A stretch of DNA of 6,278 nt from Gammaproteobacteria bacterium (GTDB lineage Bacteria > Pseudomonadota > Gammaproteobacteria > Pseudomonadales > Pseudohongiellaceae). The translations under genes were made by a program, and so were the position numbers. This document shows positions 1-6,278 of this stretch, piece after piece (position 1 is the stretch's first letter; each line of letters starts with the position of its first letter). The notes under the pieces were generated by a model that made no database searches, was not told the origin of the DNA, and was given only the letters and a program-made list of their open reading frames with translations. The DNA lies in assembly GCA_947377625.1 (NCBI GenBank), contig CANCGR010000166.1, positions 1 to 6,278 of the forward strand. Direction: 5' to 3'.

Positions 1-1022
1 GGCAATGGCACATGCTGCTCATCAACCACTATGAGCCCGTAATTCGGCAAAGGGGTTCCTATGGTCACCGGTTCATCGCGTTTCAATTCCGCCAGTGTTG
101 CGGTTACCGATGTTTCGGTTGGGCCATAAGTGTTGAACACTCTTCTGCCCTGTCGCACCAGCCGTTGGGCCAACGCATCAGAGCAGGTCTCACCACCGAG
201 ATTGATCAAGCGCAAACCGTCCAACGGGTCTTCTATCAAGCTCACCAGTGTGGGCACTGCATGCAGCACGCTGATGTGTTCGCGTGCCAGCGTTTGCGCC
301 AGCAAATCAGGGTCTGCTACCAAGGTTGCCGGCGCGAGCCACAGCGTTGCTCCCACCAGATATGAAATCCATATTTCCTCGAACGACATGTCAAACGCCA
401 CCGAAAAACCCTGATAAACCCGGTCGTTTTCGTGCACACCCAGAATTTCGTTTTCACTGCGCAAAAGATGGCAGATGCCACGTTGGTTGATGACGATGCC
501 TTTTGGTTGTCCAGTCGAGCCTGAGGTGTAAATAACGTAAGCGGCATCGTCCGGCTGTGCACTCAGGCAAAGCGGTGCTGCACTTGTGTCTGCCAGCAAA
601 TCCTCCATGGCCCAGACCGGCACATCCAATTCCTGCAAGCGCGGCAACCATTCACGACAGGTAAGCAGACCTGCAGCTTGTGCGGATTGGAGACAGGTAC
701 GGATTCTTTCGATGGGAGTTTGTGTGTCGAATGGCAACCAGGCGGCCCCGGTTTTGGTGATGCCCGCTTGTGCTATCAGCAGATCTGCGCCGCGGGGCAT
801 GAACAATCCCACGACCTTGCTGGTGGTTGCTCCGCGCTGAAACAAGGCTCCCGCCAGTGCTGAGCTCGCTGTATCCAGCTGCGCATACGTGACGGTGCGT
901 TCACCCCAAACCAAGGCCGGGTGTTGCGGCCGGCGTTGCGCGGTGGCGGCAAGGATATCCGCAAGGCACTCCTGTCGGACAAGATCCGGGCGATGGGGGC
1001 CACGCAACACTTCACTCGGCAT
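1..1022 (-). CDS. NRPS-type amino-acid adenylation protein, Pls/PosA-like (3' end beyond window)
   Basis: N-terminal 340 codons of an adenylation (A) domain of the AMP-binding superfamily, which activates an amino acid as an aminoacyl-AMP and loads it on a carrier domain. Reading the minus strand from 1022 gives an uninterrupted frame to the window edge. Visible core blocks: A2-like TKTGAAWLPFD (residues 89-99), the A3 phosphate loop YTSGSTGQPKG (165-175), A4 FDMSFEEIW (210-218) and A5 NTYGPTET (297-304). A6 onward, any carrier domain and the C-terminal part lie outside. Aligning by eye to GrsA PheA, the pocket positions 235/236/239/278/299/301/322/330/331 read D, M, E, H, I, L, T, V, T. Asp211 fits alpha-amino binding, so the substrate is probably an amino acid; Glu215 could favour a basic side chain (inference). 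The opening GPHRPDLVRQECLADIL and the A4 block recall the Pls/PosA family, which as I remember it is a standalone A-carrier-membrane protein; that subfamily call is moderate. ATG at 1022 has no Shine-Dalgarno; an in-frame TTG at 1073 is an alternative start. Confidence 0.85.
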   Translation of the reverse strand, partial: MPSEVLRGPHRPDLVRQECLADILAATAQRRPQHPALVWGERTVTYAQLDTASSALAGALFQRGATTSKVVGLFMPRGADLLIAQAGITKTGAAWLPFDTQTPIERIRTCLQSAQAAGLLTCREWLPRLQELDVPVWAMEDLLADTSAAPLCLSAQPDDAAYVIYTSGSTGQPKGIVINQRGICHLLRSENEILGVHENDRVYQGFSVAFDMSFEEIWISYLVGATLWLAPATLVADPDLLAQTLAREHISVLHAVPTLVSLIEDPLDGLRLINLGGETCSDALAQRLVRQGRRVFNTYGPTETSVTATLAELKRDEPVTIGTPLPNYGLIVVDEQHVPL

Positions 1023-1379
1023 TACAGAGTCGCCGGTTGCAGGTGCAGCCGGGTTTTCATTGCTATTTTTCAATCAGTATTTATTCCGCTTACAACTGTG
1101 TAGTCATTACTCATGGATGCCATTGAGCATGACTTCCCATTATTTTGAAACCGCTTTGTTGAATTGGGGCAAGGCTTGCTTTTTGTTCGCGGTGCCACTG
1201 GCTAAGGTTTTTCAGTACGCAGCCGCACAGACGGCCTCTGCCGACTGAGCCACAGTGACAGCGCGCTTGTTTCATGGCAAGGGTGCTGCTTTGAAAAATA
1301 GCTTGTTTATTTGGAGAAGATCAAAATTTACGCGGCAATGACAAGCTAGAATGCCCTCAGTATTGTTGGAAAACCTGCA
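1023..1379. other. Intergenic region between divergent NRPS-like and Omp85 genes
   Basis: No convincing gene on either strand: open frames here are short, lack ribosome binding sites, and the longer ones are extensions of antisense frames from the adenylation gene. The region must hold the promoters of both divergent genes. For the plus-strand gene, TAGAAT at 1347-1352 matches the sigma70 -10 consensus at five of six positions, but no good -35 box sits at the usual spacing, so I do not call a promoter. The same TAG (1347-1349) is an in-frame stop upstream of the Omp85 start. The part from 1023 to 1073 may instead be coding if the minus-strand gene starts at TTG 1073. No tRNA, strong terminator or repeat is visible. 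Confidence 0.6.
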
Positions 1380-3071
1380 ATGACCAGACAACGCACAATA
1401 CGAGTTTCGCTCACAGCCTCATTGTTGCTCGCCGCTGGCACCGCCGCGTCGCAAGACAACGGCAAATGCATTGACATCAATGCGCCCGCGACGACTTCCT
1501 ATGATTTCACCAAAGAGCTGACGCGCTGGGGCAGCGAGAAAGACTACAACCTCGATGCGTCTGCGCGAGTGGTGCGTTCGATCTCGGTCAACACCTTGCC
1601 GATCTTTGACGAAAGCAATCCGCGTGAAGACAACTTCCTGTTCCGCTGGGCCAATGCCATTCACTTCACCACGCGCGCGGATGTCATCAGCGACCAATTG
1701 CTGTTCAAGGAAGGTGAGAGCGCCACCATGCATTTGTTGGCCGAAAGTGAGCGCATTTTGCGCAGTCGCCAATATGTTGGGGATGCGGCCATTCGGGTGT
1801 TGCGCGAGTGTGGTGATGCAGTGGATCTGGAAGTGGTGTCGCGTGAGGTTTGGACGCTGACACCGGAGCTGTCTTTCAAGTCTACCGGTGGCGACACCAG
1901 CTCAGGCATTGGTATTCGTGATTCCAACATTCTTGGCTCGGGCCAGTTTCTCGACTTCAAATACAAAAATAATCCGCAGCGCAGTTCGTGGGCCTTGGGT
2001 TACAAGAATCCCAACATCGGTGGCACTCATGCCGAGTTTGCCAGTGAGTTTGCGCAGAACTCCGATGGGCACCATTACATGGTCGATGCCACGCAGCCGT
2101 TTTATTCGCTGAACGACAAGCACTCGTGGCGCGTGCTGTGGGAATCCACCAGTGAAGTGCTTAACCAGTACACCTATGGCACCAAGGTCTCCAGTCTTCA
2201 ACATGACTATAAAGCCGCTGAATTCATCTATGGCAGTTCCGATGGCATCGTGAACGGCACGGTCAACCGCTTCAGTGCCGGTGCGCATCTGAGCCAGCAA
2301 ACCTGGCAAAAAGGGCCGGATTTGCCGGCGCCAGTGGGGTTTCGCACCAATCTCGATCTCAACTACCCGTTCGCACAATACGACTATATTGAAGATAACT
2401 TTGTTACTGGTTTCAACATCGGCCAGATCAAGCGCACGGAAGATTTGCAGTTGGGCAAACATCTGCGCAGCCGCATTGGTTATGCCGGCGGTGCAGGCGG
2501 CAACCTGATTTTCAATGGCGACTTTGGCGATACCTTGCTGTATCAGCCAGGCCAACTGCTGCAGTTGTCAGTCAACTGGGATGGACGCTGGAGTCGTGAT
2601 GCTGCGCGACTGGAAGATACCGTGCTGAAAGCCTCGCTCGACTACCAAAAGGAATTGAGCCAGCGTCGCACTTTGTTTCTGGGCCTGGTCGCCAACAAGG
2701 TTTACAACTTGAATGACGGCACGCAACTGATCCTTGGTGGCAGCAACGGTCTGCGTGGCTTCGACAGCCACTTCCTCAATGGCACTGGCAGTGTGCAATT
2801 CACGGCAGAGGAACGTTATTTCACCGATTACCACTGGCTGCAATTGGCGCGAGTCGGTTTTGCGATGTTCTACGATGCGGGCAAGGTGTTTGGCAATCCT
2901 GATGCGGGTGCGCAGCGGCTGTATCAGAATGTCGGGTTGGGTTTGCGGCTGGCACCGAGCCGTTCCGAGTCAGGCCAGATCGTGCATATTGATCTGGCCT
3001 GGCCCTTGAACAGTAATGTGCCCGGTGGTGGTGGCAGGCAGTTCGTCGTGGAAGTGAAAAATACTTTCTGA
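1380..3071 (+). CDS. BamA/TamA-family (Omp85) outer-membrane beta-barrel protein with one POTRA domain
   Basis: 563-residue outer-membrane protein. Residues 1-24 form a Sec signal peptide (basic start, LTASLLLAAGTAAS core), with cleavage probably near Ala-Ser 23/24. Residues about 65-157 look like a POTRA domain: strand VRSISV, helix-turn LLFKEGE, helix LLAESERILRSRQYV, then strand VDLEVVSREVWTL. From about 160 to the end the sequence alternates like beta-strands with aromatic girdles. LRGF at 458-461 in GGSNGLRGFDSH is the conserved L6-loop RGF/RGY motif of Omp85 barrels, and the last strand QFVVEVKNTF ends in Phe, as BAM substrates do. The family inserts or moves proteins, and in some members perhaps lipids, across the outer membrane. 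The protein is much shorter than BamA (five POTRAs, about 800 residues) or TamA (three), so it is neither; its client is unknown. ATG 1380 is the first usable start after an in-frame TAG at 1347 and gives a good signal peptide, although its Shine-Dalgarno (TTGGA, about ten bases upstream) is weak. Only two cysteines occur, C30 and C144. Confidence 0.9.
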   Translation: MTRQRTIRVSLTASLLLAAGTAASQDNGKCIDINAPATTSYDFTKELTRWGSEKDYNLDASARVVRSISVNTLPIFDESNPREDNFLFRWANAIHFTTRADVISDQLLFKEGESATMHLLAESERILRSRQYVGDAAIRVLRECGDAVDLEVVSREVWTLTPELSFKSTGGDTSSGIGIRDSNILGSGQFLDFKYKNNPQRSSWALGYKNPNIGGTHAEFASEFAQNSDGHHYMVDATQPFYSLNDKHSWRVLWESTSEVLNQYTYGTKVSSLQHDYKAAEFIYGSSDGIVNGTVNRFSAGAHLSQQTWQKGPDLPAPVGFRTNLDLNYPFAQYDYIEDNFVTGFNIGQIKRTEDLQLGKHLRSRIGYAGGAGGNLIFNGDFGDTLLYQPGQLLQLSVNWDGRWSRDAARLEDTVLKASLDYQKELSQRRTLFLGLVANKVYNLNDGTQLILGGSNGLRGFDSHFLNGTGSVQFTAEERYFTDYHWLQLARVGFAMFYDAGKVFGNPDAGAQRLYQNVGLGLRLAPSRSESGQIVHIDLAWPLNSNVPGGGGRQFVVEVKNTF

Positions 3072-3112
3072 CTTTTGTCCTGTACTGCCAATCAGGCGCT
3101 ACCAATCAGTCA
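3072..3112. other. Short convergent intergenic spacer with 8-bp direct repeat
   Basis: The Omp85 gene and the VOC gene end tail to tail, 41 bases apart. The spacer has two copies of CCAATCAG (3088-3095 and 3102-3109), 14 bases start to start. No stem followed by a T-run is visible on either strand, so I see no intrinsic terminator for either gene; the two transcripts may overlap or end by a Rho-dependent route. Confidence 0.5.
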
Positions 3113-3919
3113 TTACTTCTTGGCGACCGCCGCCAAGCCTTGGGTGATTTCAATATTGGTGCCGACCGGGTCGATGATGAAGGCGATAGTCAAGCCAAGG
3201 TCATCACGTTTTTCCGGGGCGCGATCAAACTTGATGCCCAGTTTGTCCATTTTGGCTTTGAAGGCGTCCATGCTGGCCACTTCAAAACCGAAGTGATCAA
3301 TGGCATTGCCTTTGGAAGCCTTGGGCGCTTCGCCACGTGCAGCAAGAAAATCGACACGGCCGCCGGGAATCACCGCCGACACCATGCCGGCACGTTCTCC
3401 AGCTTCAGCACCGAACACTTTGACGTACCAGTCGCGCACTGCATTCACATCCAGCGTTTGCACATGCGAGTGATGGAACTTGATGGTTTCGCTTTGCGCG
3501 GCATCGACCAAAAACTCCACACGCACGCCGTCAGGCAGATCAGCCAGAATCTGGCCCGGGTCTGCCTTGTCGAGAATGAACTTCGCATCCATCGCCACCA
3601 GCTTGGCTTTGTATACATCGTAGCTCTTCACCGAAAACGCAATGTGGTTGGCGGAGGTCTGGCCCGAGCCGAGCACCGGAGCCTGCTCGCGCAACATCAC
3701 CAGCATGCCCGGTGCGCTGAACGCGTTTTTGATCTTGTCGCTTTTTACTTCAGTGAGACCGAAGTTGAGCCAGTACTCGCGACTCTTGGCAAGATTTGCT
3801 ACATACAGGTGAGTGTGGCCGGCGCTGACGCCATCGGCATTGGGGGCCGACAGTTGGGCACTGGCAAGGCCAGGCAATACAAAAATCGCAGTGGCCAAAG
3901 CCAAAGCTCGCAGTTTCAT
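3113..3919 (-). CDS. Exported VOC-family protein (glyoxalase/extradiol dioxygenase fold, two domains)
   Basis: 268 residues. Residues 1-21 form a clear Sec signal peptide, MKLRALALATAIFVLPGLASA, with an A-S-A signal-peptidase I site before Gln22. No lipobox cysteine is present, so a soluble periplasmic protein is expected. The rest holds four beta-alpha-beta-beta-beta modules forming two VOC domains, about 34-140 and 148-262. Each domain starts its modules with a His-containing strand and ends with a Glu-bearing strand: HTHLYV (35-40), NHIAFSV (91-97) and RVEFLVD (133-139), then HSHVQT (150-155), DHFGFEV (208-214) and NIEITQ (255-260). H37, H92, E135 and H152, H209, E257 are candidate metal ligands. 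VOC proteins include glyoxalases, ring-cleaving dioxygenases and antibiotic-binding proteins; the substrate cannot be read here. The start is well supported by AGAGGG seven bases upstream. The gene lies downstream of glcB on the same strand, beyond a terminator. Nearly all well-known VOC enzymes are cytosolic, so the export signal is notable. Confidence 0.9.
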   Translation of the reverse strand: MKLRALALATAIFVLPGLASAQLSAPNADGVSAGHTHLYVANLAKSREYWLNFGLTEVKSDKIKNAFSAPGMLVMLREQAPVLGSGQTSANHIAFSVKSYDVYKAKLVAMDAKFILDKADPGQILADLPDGVRVEFLVDAAQSETIKFHHSHVQTLDVNAVRDWYVKVFGAEAGERAGMVSAVIPGGRVDFLAARGEAPKASKGNAIDHFGFEVASMDAFKAKMDKLGIKFDRAPEKRDDLGLTIAFIIDPVGTNIEITQGLAAVAKK

Positions 3920-3926
3920 GATGGAA

Positions 3927-3932
3927 CCCTCT
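3927..3932 (-). promoter_or_regulatory. Ribosome binding site of the VOC gene
   Basis: On the minus strand AGAGGG lies seven bases before the ATG at 3919, a strong Shine-Dalgarno at good spacing. It fixes the start that includes the whole signal peptide. Confidence 0.8.
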
Positions 3933-3940
3933 GGTGGATG

Positions 3941-3972
3941 AAAAAAAGGCCAGATCGCAGTGACGTCTGGCC
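3941..3972 (-). terminator. Rho-independent terminator of glcB
   Basis: Read on the minus strand, GGCCAGA (3972-3966) pairs perfectly with TCTGGCC (3954-3948) across an 11-base loop and is followed at once by seven T (3947-3941). The stem begins six bases after the glcB stop codon and ends before the VOC ribosome binding site, so it should end most glcB transcripts. The plus-strand reading has no T-run directly after the stem, so it works mainly in one direction. Confidence 0.9.
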
Positions 3973-3978
3973 GTGTTG

Positions 3979-6168
3979 TTATTTCTGTTTTTGTTTGAGC
4001 TCGCGACGACGGGCATGCAACAACGGCTCGGTATAACCATTGGGCTGTTCAATACCCTTGAATACCAGATCGCACGCCGCCAGGAACGCAATGCCGTCGT
4101 AGCCAGGCGCCATGTTCTTGTAGAGTGAGTCACCGGCATTTTGCTGGTCAACCACAATCGCCATGCGCTTCATCGTGCTCATTACCTGCTCTTGCGTGCA
4201 CAGACCGTGCAGCAGCCAGTTGGCAATGTGCTGGCTGGAAATACGCAAGGTGGCGCGGTCTTCCATCAGGCCGACATGATTGATGTCAGGCACTTTCGAG
4301 CAGCCCACGCCCTGGTCAATCCAGCGCACTACGTAACCGAGAATGCCTTGCGCATTGTTGTCGATTTCTTTCTGGATCTGTTCCGGTGTCAGTTTGTTTT
4401 CTGTCATCAGCGGAATCATCAGAATGGTATCGACGCTGGCTTTTTCGCGGCTCGACAGTTCACGCTGGGTTTGCGCCACGTTGATCTGGTGGTAATGAAT
4501 CGCGTGCAAGGTAGCAGCAGTAGGCGAGGGCACCCATGCACAGTTGGCGCCCATGTTCGGATGCACCACTTTCTGCGCCATCATGTCGCCCATCATGTCA
4601 GGTTTGGCCCACATGCCTTTGCCGATCTGCGCCTTGCCGGTGAAGCCGGTGGCAACGCCGATGTCGACGTTGGAATTTTCATAGGCGCCGATCCACGGCT
4701 GGTTCTTGATGGCATCTTTCGGCAGGAACGGGCCGGCTTGCATGCTGGTGTGGATTTCATCGCCGGTGCGGTCAAGGAAGCCGGTGTTGATGAAGAACAC
4801 GCGGTCTTTGACGGCACGAATGCACTCTTTCAGGTTGACGGTTGTGCGGCGCTCTTCATCCATTACACCGACCTTGATGGTGTTGCGTTTAAGGCCGAGT
4901 GCATCTTCCACAGCATCAAGCAGATCGTTGCAGAACTGCGCTTCTTCCGGGCCATGCATCTTGGGCTTGACGATGTAGATGTTGCCTTCGCGGCTGTTCT
5001 TGACCGGGCTGTTGCCTTTGATGTCGTGCAGCGAACACAGTGATGAGACCATGGCGTCCATCAGGCCTTCAGGAATTTCGCGGCCTTCGCGATCAAGAAT
5101 TGCATCTGTTGTCATCAAGTGGCCGACATTGCGAATCAGCAACAAGCTGCGCCCTTGCATGATCACGGTTTCACCGCTGGTGCCTTTGTAGACGCGGTCA
5201 GGATTCAGTTTGCGCACGATGGTTTTGGTGCCCTTGGCCACATTTTCCTGCAGCGTGCCGTTCATCAAGCCGAGCCAGTTGCGATAGACCGCGACTTTGT
5301 CGCTGGCATCCACGGCGGCGACGCTGTCTTCGCAGTCCTGGATCGTTGTCATCGCCGATTCCATGTACACATCTTTCACACCGGCATGATGCTGCTTGCC
5401 GATCAGGTTGGTGTCATCAAGTTGTACTTCCAGATGCAGGCCGTGGTTGGCGAACAGCAAGGTAGAAGGCGAGGAGAAGCCACCCTGGAAGCCGATCAGT
5501 TTGTCGGGCTGGCACAGGCCGGTAATCGAGTGATCTTTCAATTCCACTTCCAGAATGATGTGGCCATTCTCATTGGCAAGCCGGTATTGCTGCACCATTT
5601 CATGACGGCCGCGCTTGAGCGGAATCGCCTGATCAAGAAATTCATCGGCGTAGGCAATTACTTTTTGGCCGCGCAGTGGATTGTAGGTAGCAGTGCGGGT
5701 GGCGCCGCTGGTTTCCGGAATGACATCGGTGCCATACAGCGCGTCAAACAAGCTGCCCCAACGCGCATTCGCTGCATTGAGCGAGTAACGTGCATTCATC
5801 ACCGGCACAACCAACTGCGGGCCAGCGACGATGGCGATTTCGTAATCATTGCCGCGCGTGGTGATTTTGTAATCGTCGCCTACTGGTACCAGGTAACCGA
5901 TGTCTTGCAGAAATTTTTTGTATTCGTCACGGTTCGCAAGGTAATAAGCGCTGTCGTGTTGACGATGCCATTCATCAATTTTTGCTTGCAGGTCGTCACG
6001 CTTTTGCAACAGCGCGCGATTGCGCGGCGCCAGCGTATCGACGATCTTGCCCATCGCCGCCCAAAAGGCCCGGGGTTCAATGCCCGTGCCGGGCGCGGCT
6101 TCTTTTTCGATGAAGTCATAAAGAACCTGCGAAATCTGCAGATTGCTGGCGGAAATTTTGTTCGGCAT
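3979..6168 (-). CDS. glcB: Malate synthase G
   Basis: 729 residues, close to the 723 of the E. coli enzyme. It condenses glyoxylate with acetyl-CoA and water to give malate and CoA in the cytosol (glyoxylate shunt, glycolate use) and needs Mg2+. Full-length similarity is clear, with recognisable blocks QGRSLLLIRNVGHLM (338-352), VGVMDEERRT (433-442), NTGFLDRTGDEIH (461-473), GKAQIGKGMWA (511-521), WVPSPTAATLHA (545-556), GCSKVPDI (622-629) and MEDRATLRISSQHIANW (635-651), and the C-terminal QPNGYTEPLLHA. E438 and D466 match the Mg-binding E427/D455 of E. coli, D637 matches catalytic D631, C623 matches C617, and the catalytic Arg lies in the GRSLLLIRNVGH block. All key residues are present, so it should be active. 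I chose ATG 6168 over an upstream in-frame ATG at 6237 because it has AGAGGT just before it and gives the family's usual N-terminus; the extra 23 residues would be unlike the family. No isocitrate lyase or glycolate oxidase genes adjoin it. Confidence 0.97.
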   Translation of the reverse strand: MPNKISASNLQISQVLYDFIEKEAAPGTGIEPRAFWAAMGKIVDTLAPRNRALLQKRDDLQAKIDEWHRQHDSAYYLANRDEYKKFLQDIGYLVPVGDDYKITTRGNDYEIAIVAGPQLVVPVMNARYSLNAANARWGSLFDALYGTDVIPETSGATRTATYNPLRGQKVIAYADEFLDQAIPLKRGRHEMVQQYRLANENGHIILEVELKDHSITGLCQPDKLIGFQGGFSSPSTLLFANHGLHLEVQLDDTNLIGKQHHAGVKDVYMESAMTTIQDCEDSVAAVDASDKVAVYRNWLGLMNGTLQENVAKGTKTIVRKLNPDRVYKGTSGETVIMQGRSLLLIRNVGHLMTTDAILDREGREIPEGLMDAMVSSLCSLHDIKGNSPVKNSREGNIYIVKPKMHGPEEAQFCNDLLDAVEDALGLKRNTIKVGVMDEERRTTVNLKECIRAVKDRVFFINTGFLDRTGDEIHTSMQAGPFLPKDAIKNQPWIGAYENSNVDIGVATGFTGKAQIGKGMWAKPDMMGDMMAQKVVHPNMGANCAWVPSPTAATLHAIHYHQINVAQTQRELSSREKASVDTILMIPLMTENKLTPEQIQKEIDNNAQGILGYVVRWIDQGVGCSKVPDINHVGLMEDRATLRISSQHIANWLLHGLCTQEQVMSTMKRMAIVVDQQNAGDSLYKNMAPGYDGIAFLAACDLVFKGIEQPNGYTEPLLHARRRELKQKQK

Positions 6169-6172
6169 GCGG

Positions 6173-6178
6173 ACCTCT
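6173..6178 (-). promoter_or_regulatory. Ribosome binding site deciding the glcB start
   Basis: Minus-strand AGAGGT, four bases before ATG 6168 (context AAGAGGTCCGCATG), is a strong Shine-Dalgarno on the short side of normal spacing. It supports 6168 over the longer frame from 6237, which has no such signal. Confidence 0.75.
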
Positions 6179-6217
6179 TGAATTACTGCTAAGTTAATGA
6201 CTGCCGTCAGTTGGTAA

Positions 6218-6254
6218 GGCCAGCATTTTAGCTCCAAAACATGGGGCGCTGGCC
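6218..6254. repeat. 7-bp inverted repeat upstream of glcB, possible promoter/operator
   Basis: GGCCAGC (6218-6224) and GCTGGCC (6248-6254) are perfect inverted copies separated by 23 bases, centred about 68 bases upstream of the glcB ATG. On the minus strand TAAAAT (6230-6225), a five-of-six match to a sigma70 -10 box, lies just inside the proximal arm, and the -35 position at 17-base spacing falls on the distal arm with a poor match (GCCAGC). This could be a regulator-binding site over an activator-dependent promoter. No T-run follows on either strand, so a terminator is unlikely. The repeat is seen; its function is inferred. Confidence 0.4.
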
Positions 6255-6278
6255 ATTGATATCTGCATCTTGCAGCAA

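Noticed and set aside
1169..1184. GCAAGGCTTGC followed by five T, like a small terminator
   Set aside because: The palindrome leaves no room for a loop; only three pairs form with a five-base loop, too weak for a terminator.
889..1248. Plus-strand 119-codon frame reaching into the divergent intergenic region
   Set aside because: Its first part is antisense to the adenylation gene, it has no ribosome binding site, and it shows no domain.
1902..2555. Minus-strand 217-codon open frame inside the Omp85 gene
   Set aside because: Antisense to the barrel-coding region; no motif, and the plus-strand reading is well supported.
3088..3109. Two CCAATCAG copies as the start of a repeat array
   Set aside because: Only two short copies with unrelated spacers, so neither a CRISPR array nor a convincing regulatory iteron.
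3140..4036. Plus-strand 298-codon open frame
   Set aside because: It lies antisense to the VOC gene and the end of glcB, both with clear family motifs. Its translation is rich in His, Arg and Val with no recognisable domain, as expected for the complement of a coding frame.
4141..5043. Plus-strand 300-codon open frame
   Set aside because: Entirely antisense to conserved malate synthase blocks; no domain and no ribosome binding site seen.
5119..6192. Plus-strand 357-codon open frame
   Set aside because: Antisense to the N-terminal half of malate synthase G. Long antisense frames arise from the codon bias of the real gene.
6169..6237. 23-codon N-terminal extension of glcB from ATG 6237
   Set aside because: The internal ATG at 6168 has AGAGGT before it and matches the family's N-terminus, and the extension would run through the inverted repeat and promoter candidates.

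Overview
The window looks like ordinary chromosome from a Gram-negative proteobacterium, most likely a gammaproteobacterium. The reasons are an Omp85-type outer-membrane barrel with a signal peptide and C-terminal Phe, a malate synthase G whose blocks closely match the Escherichia coli enzyme, and moderately high GC. I cannot name the genus from the sequence alone. There is no rRNA, tRNA, CRISPR array, insertion sequence, integrase or other sign of recent transfer.

Layout from left to right. (1) Positions 1 to about 1022, minus strand: the first 340 codons of an NRPS-type adenylation protein whose 3' end lies beyond the left edge. Its opening residues and A4 block resemble the Pls/PosA (poly-lysine synthetase-like) NRPS family. 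(2) About 357 bases of intergenic DNA between divergent genes. (3) 1380-3071, plus strand: a 563-residue BamA/TamA-like (Omp85) outer-membrane protein with one recognisable POTRA domain. (4) 3113-3919, minus strand: an exported VOC (glyoxalase/dioxygenase-fold) protein, convergent with the Omp85 gene. (5) 3941-3972: a clear rho-independent terminator on the minus strand. (6) 3979-6168, minus strand: glcB, malate synthase G, with a strong ribosome binding site. (7) 6169-6278: the glcB upstream region, holding a 7-bp inverted repeat around a possible -10 box.

The genes do not form an obvious pathway. glcB feeds glyoxylate and acetyl-CoA into malate (glyoxylate shunt or glycolate use), but no isocitrate lyase or glycolate oxidase gene is next to it. 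The VOC gene follows glcB on the same strand behind the terminator, so it is either read through at a low level or has its own promoter. The NRPS-like and Omp85 genes are divergent and could share control signals, but nothing visible proves that they work together.

No new system can be demonstrated here. The parts most worth following are the truncated adenylation enzyme with an acidic residue in its substrate pocket, the single-POTRA Omp85 protein with only two cysteines flanking its periplasmic domain, and the signal-peptide-bearing double-VOC protein.
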